Source: Streptomyces sp. SA15
GTDB taxonomy: Bacteria > Actinomycetota > Actinomycetes > Streptomycetales > Streptomycetaceae
Direction of reading: 5' to 3'
NCBI RefSeq assembly: GCF_002291145.1
Contig: NZ_NTGE01000109.1
Coordinates: 1-64,000 of the forward strand
Length of the DNA stretch: 64,000 bases
Positions within the stretch are counted from its first letter, which is position 1. Each line of letters begins with the position of its first letter. This document shows, piece by piece, positions 33,956-42,517 of the stretch. The notes beneath the pieces were generated by a model that was given only the letters and a program-made list of their open reading frames with translations, did no database searches and was not told the origin of the DNA. The translations under genes and the position numbers were made by a program.

Positions 33956-35122
33956 TCAGCCCTTGTCGGCCCTGTCGGCCTTCGGCTCTCTCGGCAGGCC
34001 GAGCACGCGCTCGGCGATGATCGTGCGCTGGATCTGGTCGGAGCCGCCGTAGATCGTGTCGGCCCGGGAGAAGAGGAACATGTGCTGAAACGCGTCGAGT
34101 TCGTACGGCGCCGAAGGCGACCAGTGCGACGGTCCTACGACCGCCTGGGCGCCCCGCACCTGCATCGCCAGCTCCCCGAGCCGCTGATGCCACCCGCTCC
34201 ACAGCAGCTTGGCCACGCTCGGCGCGCCCGGCTCACCCGAACTCCCCAGCGTGCGCAGGGCGTTCCAGCGCATCGTCCGCAGCTCGGCCCACTGACGGAC
34301 GAGCCGCTCCCGTACGACGGGATCGCGCACCGCACCCGTCTCGACAGCGGTCCGCACGACCCGCCCCAACTCCTGTGCGAACCCGATCTGCTGGGCGAGC
34401 GTCGAGACCCCGCGTTCGAAGCCGAGAAGACTCATCGCGACGCGCCAGCCGTCGCCCTCGCCTCCGACGACGTCCTCCACGCGCGCGCGTGCCCCGTCGA
34501 AGAAGACCTCGTTGAAGTCGCTCGTGCCGGTCATCTGGCGGATGGGGCGGGCCTCGATACGGCCCGGCTGGTCCATGGGGACGAGGAGGAAGCTCAGACC
34601 ATGGTGACGCCGTGAGCCGGGTTCGGTACGGGCGAGAACGAAGCACCAGTCGGCCTCGTGGGCGAGCGAGGTCCAGATCTTCTGCCCCGTGACGCGGTAA
34701 TACGCCCCCTGCGGCTCACGCACCGCCGTGGTGCGCACGCCGGCCAGGTCCGAGCCGGCGCCCGGTTCGCTGTAGCCCTGGCACCAGAGTTCCTCACCGG
34801 CGGCGATCGGGGGGAGGAAGCGGGACTTCTGGTCGTCGGTGCCGTGGGCGAGGAGGGTTGGGGCGAGGAGGTTCTCGCCGATGTGCCCGGAGCGCGGAGG
34901 TGCGGACGAGCGGGCGTACTCCTCGGCCCAGGCGACCTGCTGGGTGAGGGTGGCGGTGCGGTTGCCGTAGCCGGGCTCGGGCCATCCGAGGCCTATCCAG
35001 CCGGCTTTGCCGAGGGTGCGTTCCCAGGTACGGCGGTCCGGGGCGCCGTCGGCATGGGCAGCGAGCCATTCTCGCGCCTCGGCTCGAAATGTCTCGTCCT
35101 CTACGGTGAATCCGAAGTCCAC
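33956..35122 (-). CDS. Acyl-CoA dehydrogenase family protein
   Basis: A 388-residue FAD enzyme. VDFGFTVEDETFRAEAREWLAAHADG is the N-terminus, then WPEPGYGN, the FAD-contact CQGYSEPGAGSDLAGVRTTA and IWTSLAHEADWCFVLART, and the C-terminal IYGGSDQIQRTIIAERVLGLPRE. This is the FadE17/18-like side-chain dehydrogenase type, typical of cyclic-acid degradation. GTG at 35122 follows GAGAGGAG. The alcohol dehydrogenase lies downstream and the SDR gene upstream on the same strand. Confidence 0.9.
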   Translation of the reverse strand: MDFGFTVEDETFRAEAREWLAAHADGAPDRRTWERTLGKAGWIGLGWPEPGYGNRTATLTQQVAWAEEYARSSAPPRSGHIGENLLAPTLLAHGTDDQKSRFLPPIAAGEELWCQGYSEPGAGSDLAGVRTTAVREPQGAYYRVTGQKIWTSLAHEADWCFVLARTEPGSRRHHGLSFLLVPMDQPGRIEARPIRQMTGTSDFNEVFFDGARARVEDVVGGEGDGWRVAMSLLGFERGVSTLAQQIGFAQELGRVVRTAVETGAVRDPVVRERLVRQWAELRTMRWNALRTLGSSGEPGAPSVAKLLWSGWHQRLGELAMQVRGAQAVVGPSHWSPSAPYELDAFQHMFLFSRADTIYGGSDQIQRTIIAERVLGLPREPKADRADKG

Positions 35123-35254
35123 GGGTCTCCTCTCAGCATGGGGTGCGTCCAGCGACCCCAGGGGCGCGGGGCTGTGACATATGCGGCTCCGCCACGTGGG
35201 CGCGAGCAACCACAACGAACCCGCAGCCGCCCTACAACGCGTCCCCCCGAGCCA

Positions 35255-36166
35255 TCAGGCGTTCGGCCGATCTCCCCGCGCCGCCGCCTTCTCCATCCCC
35301 GCCACCCGCTCAAGCAAAGGCATCGGATCCACCCCCACCGTCCCCGGCAGAAAATCCGCGATGCGTTCCGGCGTCCAAGAGCCCTCGGTGTACGCGGCAC
35401 GCAGTTCTCTCGGCTGGGCCCATACCGCGAGCTTGGGGCCCGCGATCGTGTAGACCTGGCCCGTCACACCCTGCTCCTTCGCCCGCTCCGAGAGCAGGTA
35501 GACCACCAGTGCCGCCACGTCTTCGGGTTCGCCGATCTCCGTCAGCTCCATGGGGACGTTCGCCGACATACGCGTACGGGCGACCGGGGCGACGGCATTC
35601 GCGCTCACCCCATACTTGTGCAAGCCCAGCGCAGCGCTCCTCACCAGCGAGATGATCCCGCCCTTCGCCGCGCTGTAGTTGGCCTGCGACACGGACCCCT
35701 GATGGTTGCCGCTGGTGAACCCGATCAAGGTCCCCGCCCGCTGCTTCCGCATCACCGCCGACGCCGCCCGGAACACGGTGAACGTGCCCTTCAGATGGGT
35801 CGCCACGACCGGATCCCACTCCTCCTCGGCCATGTTGAACAGCATCCGTTCCCGCAGGATCCCGGCCACGCACACAACCCCGTCGATACGGCCGTACGAC
35901 GTCACCGCCGCATCCACGACCCGCTGTCCACCCGCCATCGTCGAGATGTCGTCGGCCACGGCAACCGCTTCCCCGCCCGCCGCCTCGATCTCCTTGACCA
36001 CGGACTCGGCGACCTCGCTCGTCGGCGAGGCACCGTCGACCGCCACGCCGTAGTCGTTGACGACGACCCGCGCCCCGTCGGCCGCCGCGGCCAACGCCAC
36101 CGCCCGCCCGATCCCCCGCCCGGCGCCCGTCACGGCGACGACCTTGCCTGCCAAGAAGTTCCCCAC
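35255..36166 (-). CDS. Short-chain dehydrogenase/reductase (MaoC-linked 17beta-HSD4 type)
   Basis: A 303-residue SDR. The cofactor motif is VTGAGRGIGRAVALAAAADG, then DDIS, a catalytic Ser in GFTSGNHQGSVSQANYSAAKGG (Tyr/Lys as YSAAK) and VSANAVAPVARTRM. It probably oxidises a 3-hydroxyacyl-CoA. A C-terminal extension of about 60 residues follows the SDR core (EGSWTPERIADFLPG...). GTG start with AAGGGG upstream. It shares a divergent region and one operator with the cyclase gene. Confidence 0.9.
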   Translation of the reverse strand: MGNFLAGKVVAVTGAGRGIGRAVALAAAADGARVVVNDYGVAVDGASPTSEVAESVVKEIEAAGGEAVAVADDISTMAGGQRVVDAAVTSYGRIDGVVCVAGILRERMLFNMAEEEWDPVVATHLKGTFTVFRAASAVMRKQRAGTLIGFTSGNHQGSVSQANYSAAKGGIISLVRSAALGLHKYGVSANAVAPVARTRMSANVPMELTEIGEPEDVAALVVYLLSERAKEQGVTGQVYTIAGPKLAVWAQPRELRAAYTEGSWTPERIADFLPGTVGVDPMPLLERVAGMEKAAARGDRPNA

Positions 36167-36186
36167 GCCCGGCCCCTTCCCGCGGT

Positions 36187-36206
36187 TTCTGACGGTCCGT
36201 TAGATT
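36187..36206. promoter_or_regulatory. Palindromic operator, copy 7
   Basis: TTCTGACGGTCCGTTAGATT, 20 bp before the SDR start and 44 bp before the cyclase start. One site could serve both divergent genes. Confidence 0.75.
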
Positions 36207-36250
36207 TTAGGGCCCGCCACACCGACGCACACAAGCCCCGGGGAGGACAG

Positions 36251-37186
36251 ATGTCATCGCCTGCGCTCCATCCCGCGTTCCAAGACATCGCCAAGCGCGT
36301 GAACAACTGGGGCCGTTGGGGCACCGCCGACGAGATCGGCACGCTGAACCTGATCACCGACGAGGTCGTGCGTGAGGCCGCCGCGTGCGTCCGGAGCGGG
36401 CGGCGCGTCCCCCTCGCGCTTCCGCTCCGGCAGGACGGCGTGCAGACCGGGATGATGCCGGGGCGGGTGAACCCCCTGCACGCCATGGTGCAGATCAACC
36501 AGGAGATCTTCGGTCCGGGGACGGTGGCGTGCAGCGACGACGCCGTGACCATGGGCCTTCAGGCGGCCACCCACTGGGACGCGCTGACCCACGTCTCCCA
36601 CTCGGGCAGGCTCTACAACGGCCGCCCGGCCGACTCCATCACCCCGCACGGCGGCGCCGAGTTCAGCGGCATCGACAAGGCGCGGCACGTCGTCTCGCGC
36701 GGGGTGCTGCTCGACGTGGCCCGGGCGCGCGGCGAGGACCGGCTCGACGGCTCGCACGCCGTCACCCCCGAGGATCTGGAGGCCGCCGAGGAACTCGCGG
36801 GCACGCGCGTGCGTGCCGGTGACATCGTGCTCGTACGGACCGGACAGATCCAGGTGTACCTCGCCGGCGACAAGCACGCGTACGGCTATCCGTCGCCGGG
36901 GCTGTCGATCCGTACCCCGGAGTGGTTCCACGCGCGCGATGTCGCCGCGGTCGCGAACGACACGCTCACTTTTGAGATATTTCCGCCCGAGATAGAGGAT
37001 TTGTGGCTGCCTGTGCACGCGCTCGATCTCGTGGAGATGGGGATGCTGCAGGGCCAGAACTGGAATCTCGAAGAGTTGTCCACAGCCTGTGGACAACAGG
37101 GCCGCTACACGTTCCTGCTGTCGGCGATGCCCGAGCCGTTCGTCGGCGCGACAGGGACCCCGGTGGCCCCGGTCGCACTGCTCTGA
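36251..37186 (+). CDS. Cyclase family protein (kynurenine-formamidase-like hydrolase)
   Basis: A 311-residue protein. NNWGRWGTADEIGTLNLITDE is the standard N-terminus of the large cyclase subfamily. HWDALTHVSHSGRLYNG provides the metal-binding His/Asp cluster. RAGDIVLVRTGQ and DTLTFEIFPP follow. Family members hydrolyse amides, lactones or cyclic intermediates with a divalent metal. Here it could open a lactone or ring in the degradation route. ATG has GGGAGGACAG upstream. Confidence 0.88.
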   Translation: MSSPALHPAFQDIAKRVNNWGRWGTADEIGTLNLITDEVVREAAACVRSGRRVPLALPLRQDGVQTGMMPGRVNPLHAMVQINQEIFGPGTVACSDDAVTMGLQAATHWDALTHVSHSGRLYNGRPADSITPHGGAEFSGIDKARHVVSRGVLLDVARARGEDRLDGSHAVTPEDLEAAEELAGTRVRAGDIVLVRTGQIQVYLAGDKHAYGYPSPGLSIRTPEWFHARDVAAVANDTLTFEIFPPEIEDLWLPVHALDLVEMGMLQGQNWNLEELSTACGQQGRYTFLLSAMPEPFVGATGTPVAPVALL

Positions 37187-37198
37187 GGAAGGCCGACT

Positions 37199-37300
37199 GG
37201 CGGCGCGCCCCTGCCCGCCCCGAGCACGGCATCGCGCGCCGCCATCCGACTCCGGCGTACCCTCCCCCGCTCTCGACTTCGCTCGAGCGGGGGACCCCCA
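37199..37300. terminator. Terminator-like hairpins after the cyclase gene
   Basis: A 10-bp stem (GGCGGCGCGC/GCGCGCCGCC at 37199-37208 and 37234-37243) is followed by the Streptomyces-type palindrome CCTCCCCCGCTCTCGACTTC... at 37261-37300, whose arms CCCCCGCTC/GAGCGGGGG pair. The rest of the gap, to 37625, shows no gene. Confidence 0.5.
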
Positions 37301-37625
37301 TCGGCCCCCCTTGGCCCCGAAAGGGAGCCGACGCCGAATCACGACCCACACTCGTCGAGGGCTTCCGTCACCGAAACCCTCGTCGTCCCCTCGCGGCGAA
37401 TCGCTGACCATAAGCGTGATCAAACGGACACGCGGCGTCAACACCCGTACGGGGATTTATTACTTATGCCCTCTATGTCATGGGCGCGCACGGAAGCACA
37501 TCCCGGCGCACGGATTTACCGATGATCAGAGGGGACAGCGCTTTCTGCGACCGTGCGCCGAACCACCGGGACTTATCGAGCCGTCACCGGACCGCCGCAC
37601 CTGTGCGCCGGCACCCGTGCGCCGG

Positions 37626-38102
37626 TCACACCGCCTCGAAGGCCAGCCCCTCGTACGCCGAAGCGCCGCCCCCGCAGGCCGCCGCGGCCTCCCGGGACTG
37701 GGCGCACCGGTCCAGTTCGCACCAGATGCGCTTGCCCGCGCCCTCGGGGCTCCACCCCCACCGGTCCGCGAGGCCGTCGACGAGAGCGAGGCCTCTGCCG
37801 CCGGTCTGCTCGCCGTCCACGCACCGGGGCACCGGGGCGCGGTCACTGCGGTCGGCCACCTCGAGGCGGACGGTGGCCGACTCCGCCGCTCCGGACGGCA
37901 GGGACAGCCGCAGTACGGCCGGACAGCCGGTGTGCACCACGGCGTTGGTGACGAGTTCGGAGACGAGCAGGATCAGCGTCTCGGCGAGCGACTCGTCGTC
38001 CTCTATGCCCGACCCGGCGAGGCGCGAGCGGGCCCATTTCCGAGCTCGCCCCACCTCCGCGGGGTCGGGCCGGATCTCCAGCTGCACTTGAAGCACCTGC
38101 AC
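37626..38102 (-). CDS. SpoIIAB/RsbW-like ATP-binding protein (anti-sigma type)
   Basis: A 158-residue protein with the single-domain histidine-kinase-like ATPase fold. The N-box is ETLILLVSELVTNAVVHTG, then LEVADRSDRAPVP and GRGLALVDGLADRWGW as G-boxes. Such proteins bind or phosphorylate STAS antagonists and sequester a sigma factor. Its own partner is not adjacent; the STAS gene at 43790 is a possible one. GTG start at 38102. Confidence 0.85.
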   Translation of the reverse strand: MQVLQVQLEIRPDPAEVGRARKWARSRLAGSGIEDDESLAETLILLVSELVTNAVVHTGCPAVLRLSLPSGAAESATVRLEVADRSDRAPVPRCVDGEQTGGRGLALVDGLADRWGWSPEGAGKRIWCELDRCAQSREAAAACGGGASAYEGLAFEAV

Positions 38103-38304
38103 CGCTCACACCATCCGAACCGGTGGACACATAGCCTCGCGCCTCACGGGGGCCACGAGGGCCACGATCGTAGCCATTTTTTGCATGGCCAGAACAATGG
38201 CCAAAGTCGGGGTCACGGAACGTGAATCCCTTGTGGGACAGCATGGTTGACGTACAGTCACGCCAACAAGCGCTTCGGGCATATTCCAGCGCGAAGGAGT
38301 ACCC
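38103..38304. other. Divergent promoter region
   Basis: About 200 bp, relatively AT-rich for the genome, between the HATPase gene and a small frame at 38305. It contains TTGACG (38247-38252) without a well-spaced -10. Confidence 0.35.
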
Positions 38305-38496
38305 GTGCGGCATACTGTGCGACGCTCGTCGCGGGGAGTCGAACAGGCGGGGTCAACAGGCCTTCCCACCCTGCGAACAGCGGCGCGCACCGCCGGATCC
38401 GGAGCCGCCCCAGGGGCAACACCGGCCTGGCTCATGCTCGGAACCACTCGCATCCCACACAAGGTACCCGAGCAAGCGGCCGACTCCGGGACGTGA
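38305..38496 (+). CDS. Small protein of unknown function
   Basis: A 63-residue open frame (VRHTVRRSSRGVEQAGSTG...) with GTG start and AAGGAG 5 bp upstream. It is Arg-rich at the start, with a short apolar patch (TPAWLMLGTTRIP). The ribosome binding site and codon use support translation. No family assigned. It is divergent from the HATPase gene. Confidence 0.45.
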   Translation: MRHTVRRSSRGVEQAGSTGLPTLRTAARTAGSGAAPGATPAWLMLGTTRIPHKVPEQAADSGT

Positions 38497-38614
38497 CGAG
38501 TCACGCATAGGACACAAGCCGATATCAACGCTCCGTAATTCCGGTATGCCACGATCCGTGACACCCGTCCCGGCCGGCCGCGTGATGTCGCAGCCCAGCG
38601 CCCTCGACGACTCC

Positions 38615-39670
38615 TCAGGCCGGCAGATCGGCCGCGAGCACTTCCTCACTCTCCGTAACTTCGCTGCCACGTCGTGTTCGCACCCATGTCCGTTTCAGAT
38701 GCAGGTGGACCTCGCTCTCCCAGGTGAAGCCCATGCCGCCGTGCACCTGGAGACAGTCCCGCGCGCCGCGTACGGCGGCCTCGTCGGCGAGCAGCCGGGC
38801 CGCCGCGATGTCGACCGGGTCGGCGGTGACGGCGGCCGCGTACACCGCCGCGCGGGCCACCTCCGCCCGCACCAGCATCTCGGCGCACAGGTGTTTCACC
38901 GCCTGGAAGGCCCCGATCGGCTGCCCGAACTGCTCACGCGCCCGGGCGTGTTGCACCGCCAGCTCGCACGCGCGCGTGGCGGTGCCCAACTGCTCGGCAG
39001 CGGTGAGGAGCACGGCGATCGGATCCGGAGGGTCTACGGCGACCGGATCCGGAGGGTCTACGGCGACCGACTCCCGAGGGCATGCGGCGGCCGGCTCCGC
39101 ACGGGTTACCCCGGCCGCCTCCGAAGGGCTTACGACGGCCGCCTCCGCAGGGCTTACGACGGCCGGCTCCACAGGGCCCCCGGCAGCCACCTCCGCAGGG
39201 CCCCCGGCGGCCACCTCCGCAGCGCTCCCGACGGCCACCCGATGCAGCGGCGTCAGCGGATCCACCGACCGCAGCGCTACGGCCCCCGACGCGTCCCCCC
39301 GCACGACGTCCGCCTCCGCCAGCCACTCCACCAGCCCGCCGTCCACGGCGGTCACGACCGCTTCCCCGGTGGCCGCGCCCGGCACGGTCCCGGCGGCGAG
39401 GTGTGTGGCCACCAGGGGACCCGGCAGCAGCGCGCGTCCCGCCTCCTCGAAGGCCAACACCGCCTCCGGCAGGCCGAGTCCGACCCCGCCGTCCTCCTCC
39501 GGCAGCCGCAGCGCGAAGAACCCGGCCTCGCCCAGCTCCCGCCACAGCGCCCGATCCAGCCCCGGCGCCCGAACGGCCGCCCACAGCGCCTCGCGGTCGA
39601 ACCGCCGCGCCAGCAGCTGCCGTACACCGTCCCGCAACGCCCGCTGATCATCGGTGAGTTGGAATCGCAT
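38615..39670 (-). CDS. Acyl-CoA dehydrogenase family protein with an internal octapeptide repeat
   Basis: A 351-residue protein. MRFQLTDDQRALRDGVRQLLARRFD, RLPEEDGGVGLGLPEAVLAFEEAGRALLPGPLVA, and the C-terminal REQFGQPIGAFQAVKHLCAEML and HGGMGFTWESEVHLHLKR define it. Residues 150-220 are a run of about nine degenerate 8-residue units (AEVAAGGP, AEAAVVSP, PDPVAVDP types) in place of part of the middle domain. It is coupled to the acyl-CoA dehydrogenase at 39679 (8 bp gap), so the two may form an alpha2beta2 enzyme as steroid FadE pairs do. Confidence 0.87.
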   Translation of the reverse strand: MRFQLTDDQRALRDGVRQLLARRFDREALWAAVRAPGLDRALWRELGEAGFFALRLPEEDGGVGLGLPEAVLAFEEAGRALLPGPLVATHLAAGTVPGAATGEAVVTAVDGGLVEWLAEADVVRGDASGAVALRSVDPLTPLHRVAVGSAAEVAAGGPAEVAAGGPVEPAVVSPAEAAVVSPSEAAGVTRAEPAAACPRESVAVDPPDPVAVDPPDPIAVLLTAAEQLGTATRACELAVQHARAREQFGQPIGAFQAVKHLCAEMLVRAEVARAAVYAAAVTADPVDIAAARLLADEAAVRGARDCLQVHGGMGFTWESEVHLHLKRTWVRTRRGSEVTESEEVLAADLPA

Positions 39671-39678
39671 GCTCGCTC

Positions 39679-40833
39679 TCACCGCCCCTTCGGCAGTCCG
39701 AGGATCCGCTCGGCCACGATGTTCCGCTGGATCTGCGAGGTGCCGGCCGCGATGGTGTAAGACAGCGAGGACAGCCGGTCGAGCACCCACGGCCGGTCGA
39801 GATCGAGGGCGTCCGGCCCCAGAACCTCGGCTGTGGTGTCGTACAGCTCCTGCCGCGCGTGCGAGTACCTCAGTTTGAAAACCGAACCCCCCACGCCCGG
39901 TACGCCACCCGTGCGTTCCGCCTCGCTGACGTTCCACTGCGTCAGCCGCCACAGGGCGCGGAACTCGGCGTTCAGCCGGCCCAGCCTCCGCCGGAGCGCC
40001 GGATCGTCCCAGCGGCCGTTCTTCCGTGCCGTACGGGCGAGTTCGCCCAGCACGCGCCTGCACGCCACGACCTCGCCGACGAACGCCGTGCCGCGCTCGA
40101 AGGACAGCGTCACCATGGTCACGCGCCAGCCGTCGTTCTCGTCCCCGACCCGGCCCGAGACCGGAACCCGCACCTCGTCGAGGAACACCTCGGCGAACTC
40201 GGCCGAGCCGGCGAGGGTCTTCAAGGGCCGCACGGTAATGCCCGGGGTGTCCATGGGCAGGGCGAGCCAGGTGATGCCCCGGTGCTTCGGCGCCTCGGGG
40301 TCCGTCCGCACCAACAGCTCGCACCAGTCGGCGACTTCGGCATGAGAGGTCCAGATCTTGGACCCGCTCACCACGTAGTGGTCACCGTCCCTGCACGCGC
40401 GCGTGCGCAGCGCCGCGAGATCGCTGCCGGCGTCCGGTTCGCTGAACCCCTGGCACCACACCTCCTCGCCCCGGAGGATCGGCGGCAGCCAGCGCGCCCG
40501 CTGTTCGGCGGTCCCCTCGGCGGCGATCGTCGGCCCCGCGTGCAGCAGTCCGACGAAATTGGCCCCCACATAGGGGGCGCCCGCCTTCTCCGTCTCCTCC
40601 AGGAAGATCAGGTGCTGGGTGGGGGTGGCGCCCTGGCCGCCGGCGTCGACGGGCCAGTGCAGGCCCGCGTACCCGGCGTCGTAGAGCATCCGCTGCCAGC
40701 CGAGGTCGTAGGCGCGACGGCCCGGCCAGTCGTCGGGGGACGGCTTCCGGGGCAGCGTGGGCAGCACCTTCGCCAGCCACTCCCTCAACCGCGCCCGGAA
40801 CTCCCGCTCTTCGGGCGTGTCCGCGAGGTCCAT
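39679..40833 (-). CDS. Acyl-CoA dehydrogenase family protein
   Basis: A 384-residue protein beginning MDLADTPEEREFRARLREWLAKV. WPVDAGGQGATPTQHLIFLEE, GFSEPDAGSDLAALRTRACR, IWTSHAEVADWCELLVRTDPEAPKHRG and the C-terminal IAAGTSQIQRNIVAERILGLPKGR are diagnostic. It is the catalytic partner type to the downstream gene. ATG 40833 is preferred over TTG 40845. An operator lies 16 bp upstream. Confidence 0.9.
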   Translation of the reverse strand: MDLADTPEEREFRARLREWLAKVLPTLPRKPSPDDWPGRRAYDLGWQRMLYDAGYAGLHWPVDAGGQGATPTQHLIFLEETEKAGAPYVGANFVGLLHAGPTIAAEGTAEQRARWLPPILRGEEVWCQGFSEPDAGSDLAALRTRACRDGDHYVVSGSKIWTSHAEVADWCELLVRTDPEAPKHRGITWLALPMDTPGITVRPLKTLAGSAEFAEVFLDEVRVPVSGRVGDENDGWRVTMVTLSFERGTAFVGEVVACRRVLGELARTARKNGRWDDPALRRRLGRLNAEFRALWRLTQWNVSEAERTGGVPGVGGSVFKLRYSHARQELYDTTAEVLGPDALDLDRPWVLDRLSSLSYTIAAGTSQIQRNIVAERILGLPKGR

Positions 40834-40849
40834 GCACCCACCCAACCCG

Positions 40850-40869
40850 ATCTGATGGCTCGTCAGATC
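40850..40869. promoter_or_regulatory. Palindromic operator, copy 8
   Basis: ATCTGATGGCTCGTCAGATC, 16 bp before the acyl-CoA dehydrogenase start at 40833. Confidence 0.75.
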
Positions 40870-40939
40870 TCTGACTCTCCGGGAAGGCTAGCCCCGCACC
40901 TCTGGACCGACAAGGCGCCGAGCCCTACGCTCTGCCACG

Positions 40940-40959
40940 ATCTGACTAGCCGTCAGCTA
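40940..40959. promoter_or_regulatory. Palindromic operator, copy 9
   Basis: ATCTGACTAGCCGTCAGCTA, 19 bp before the acyl-CoA ligase start. Confidence 0.72.
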
Positions 40960-40978
40960 ACTGCCACAGGGGGCCGCT

Positions 40979-42517
40979 GTGAACGACACCGCCCACGAGC
41001 TCAGCACCTCCCGCACCCTCTGGGACCTGGCCGCCCGCCGCGCCGACCTCACCCCCGACCGCCCCGTCCTCCTCCAGGACGACCGCTCCCTGACCTTCGG
41101 CGAGCTGCGCGCCCGGGCCGAGCGGGTGGCGGCCGGGCTGTACGGCATGGGCGTGCGCCCCGGCACGGTCGTCGCCTGGCAGCTGCCCACCCGTATCGAG
41201 ACGGCGGTGCTGTCCTCCGCGCTGGCCCGCCTGGGCGCCGTACAGACGCCGGTCATCCCCTTCTACCGGGACCGCGAGGTCGGGTTCGCGCTGCGGGAGT
41301 CCAGGGCGGAGTACTTCGCCGTACCGGGCGAGTGGCGCGGCTTCGACCACGCGGAGATGGCGCGGCGGCTGGGCGCGAAGGGGGTCTTCGAGGCGTACGA
41401 CCGCCTGCCGGACGGCGATCCGTCCGCGCTGCCCCCGCCGCCCGCCGAGGGCACCTCGGTCCGCTGGATCTACTGGACCTCGGGGACGACGTCCGCCCCC
41501 AAGGGCGTGCTGCACACGGACCGTTCGCTGATCGCCGGCGGCTCCTGCCTCGCCCACGCGCTACGGCCCTCCGCGTCCGACGTCGGCTCGATCGCCTTCC
41601 CGTACGCCCACATAGGCGGCCCGGATTACATGGTGATGCAGCTGCTGTACGGCTTCCCGGCGGTGATGTTCGAGCAGTTCACGCTGCCGGACGCGCTGGA
41701 GGGGTACCGCCGGCACGGGGTGACGATGGCGGGCGGGTCTACGGCGTTCTACTCGATGTTCCTGGCCGAGCAGCGCAAGCAGCCGGGCGTCCCGGTCGTC
41801 CCGACCCTGCGCTTGCTCGCGGGCGGCGGGGCGCCCAAGCCGCCGGAGCTGTACCACGCCGTCGTACGCGAGATGGGCGTGCGGCTCACCCACGGCTACG
41901 GCATGACCGAGGTGCCGATGATCACCATGGGGGCGCCGGACGACACGGCGGAGAACCTGGCCACCACGGAGGGGCGACCGCCGGAGGGGATGGAGATCCG
42001 GATCGTGGACGGGGAGGTGCGGCTGCGCGGGGAGGCCGTGTGCCAGGGGTATCTGGATCCGGCCCAGACGGCGGAGGCCTTCGACGAGGAGGGGTTTCTG
42101 CGCACCGGTGACCTCGGGCGGCTGACGGACAGCGGGCATCTGGTGCTCACCGGGCGGCTCAAGGACGTCATCATCCGCAAGGGCGAGAACATCTCGGCCA
42201 AGGAGATCGAGGACCTGCTGCACCGGCATCCAGCCGTGGGGGACGTGGCGGTGATCGGACTGCCGGACGCGGCGCGCGGGGAGTTGGTGTGCGCGGTGGT
42301 CGAACAGCCGCCGGGGGCCGGGGTGCTGACCCTGGAGGCGGTGACGTCGTATTTGCGCGCGGAAGGGCTGTCGGTGCACAAGCTGCCGGAGCGGCTGGAG
42401 GTGGTCGACGCCCTTCCGCGGGGCGAGACGCTGCGGAAGGTGCTCAAGTACAAGCTCCGGGAGCGGTTTTCGAGGACGGCGGGGGATGGTGACGTGACGG
42501 TCATTCGGGGACGGTGA
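40979..42517 (+). CDS. AMP-forming acyl-CoA ligase
   Basis: A 512-residue ANL-superfamily enzyme. The P-loop-like motif is YWTSGTTSAPKGVLHTD, then THGYGMTEVPMITMGAPDD, RTGDLGRLTDSGHLVLTGRLKDVIIRKGENISAKEIEDLL and the catalytic-lysine region PRGETLRKVLKYKLRE. It activates a carboxylic acid as acyl-AMP and then acyl-CoA. The sequence is of the CaiC/cyclohexanecarboxylate-ligase type rather than long-chain FadD. GTG start. It is divergent from the acyl-CoA dehydrogenase pair, each with its own operator. Confidence 0.92.
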   Translation: MNDTAHELSTSRTLWDLAARRADLTPDRPVLLQDDRSLTFGELRARAERVAAGLYGMGVRPGTVVAWQLPTRIETAVLSSALARLGAVQTPVIPFYRDREVGFALRESRAEYFAVPGEWRGFDHAEMARRLGAKGVFEAYDRLPDGDPSALPPPPAEGTSVRWIYWTSGTTSAPKGVLHTDRSLIAGGSCLAHALRPSASDVGSIAFPYAHIGGPDYMVMQLLYGFPAVMFEQFTLPDALEGYRRHGVTMAGGSTAFYSMFLAEQRKQPGVPVVPTLRLLAGGGAPKPPELYHAVVREMGVRLTHGYGMTEVPMITMGAPDDTAENLATTEGRPPEGMEIRIVDGEVRLRGEAVCQGYLDPAQTAEAFDEEGFLRTGDLGRLTDSGHLVLTGRLKDVIIRKGENISAKEIEDLLHRHPAVGDVAVIGLPDAARGELVCAVVEQPPGAGVLTLEAVTSYLRAEGLSVHKLPERLEVVDALPRGETLRKVLKYKLRERFSRTAGDGDVTVIRGR

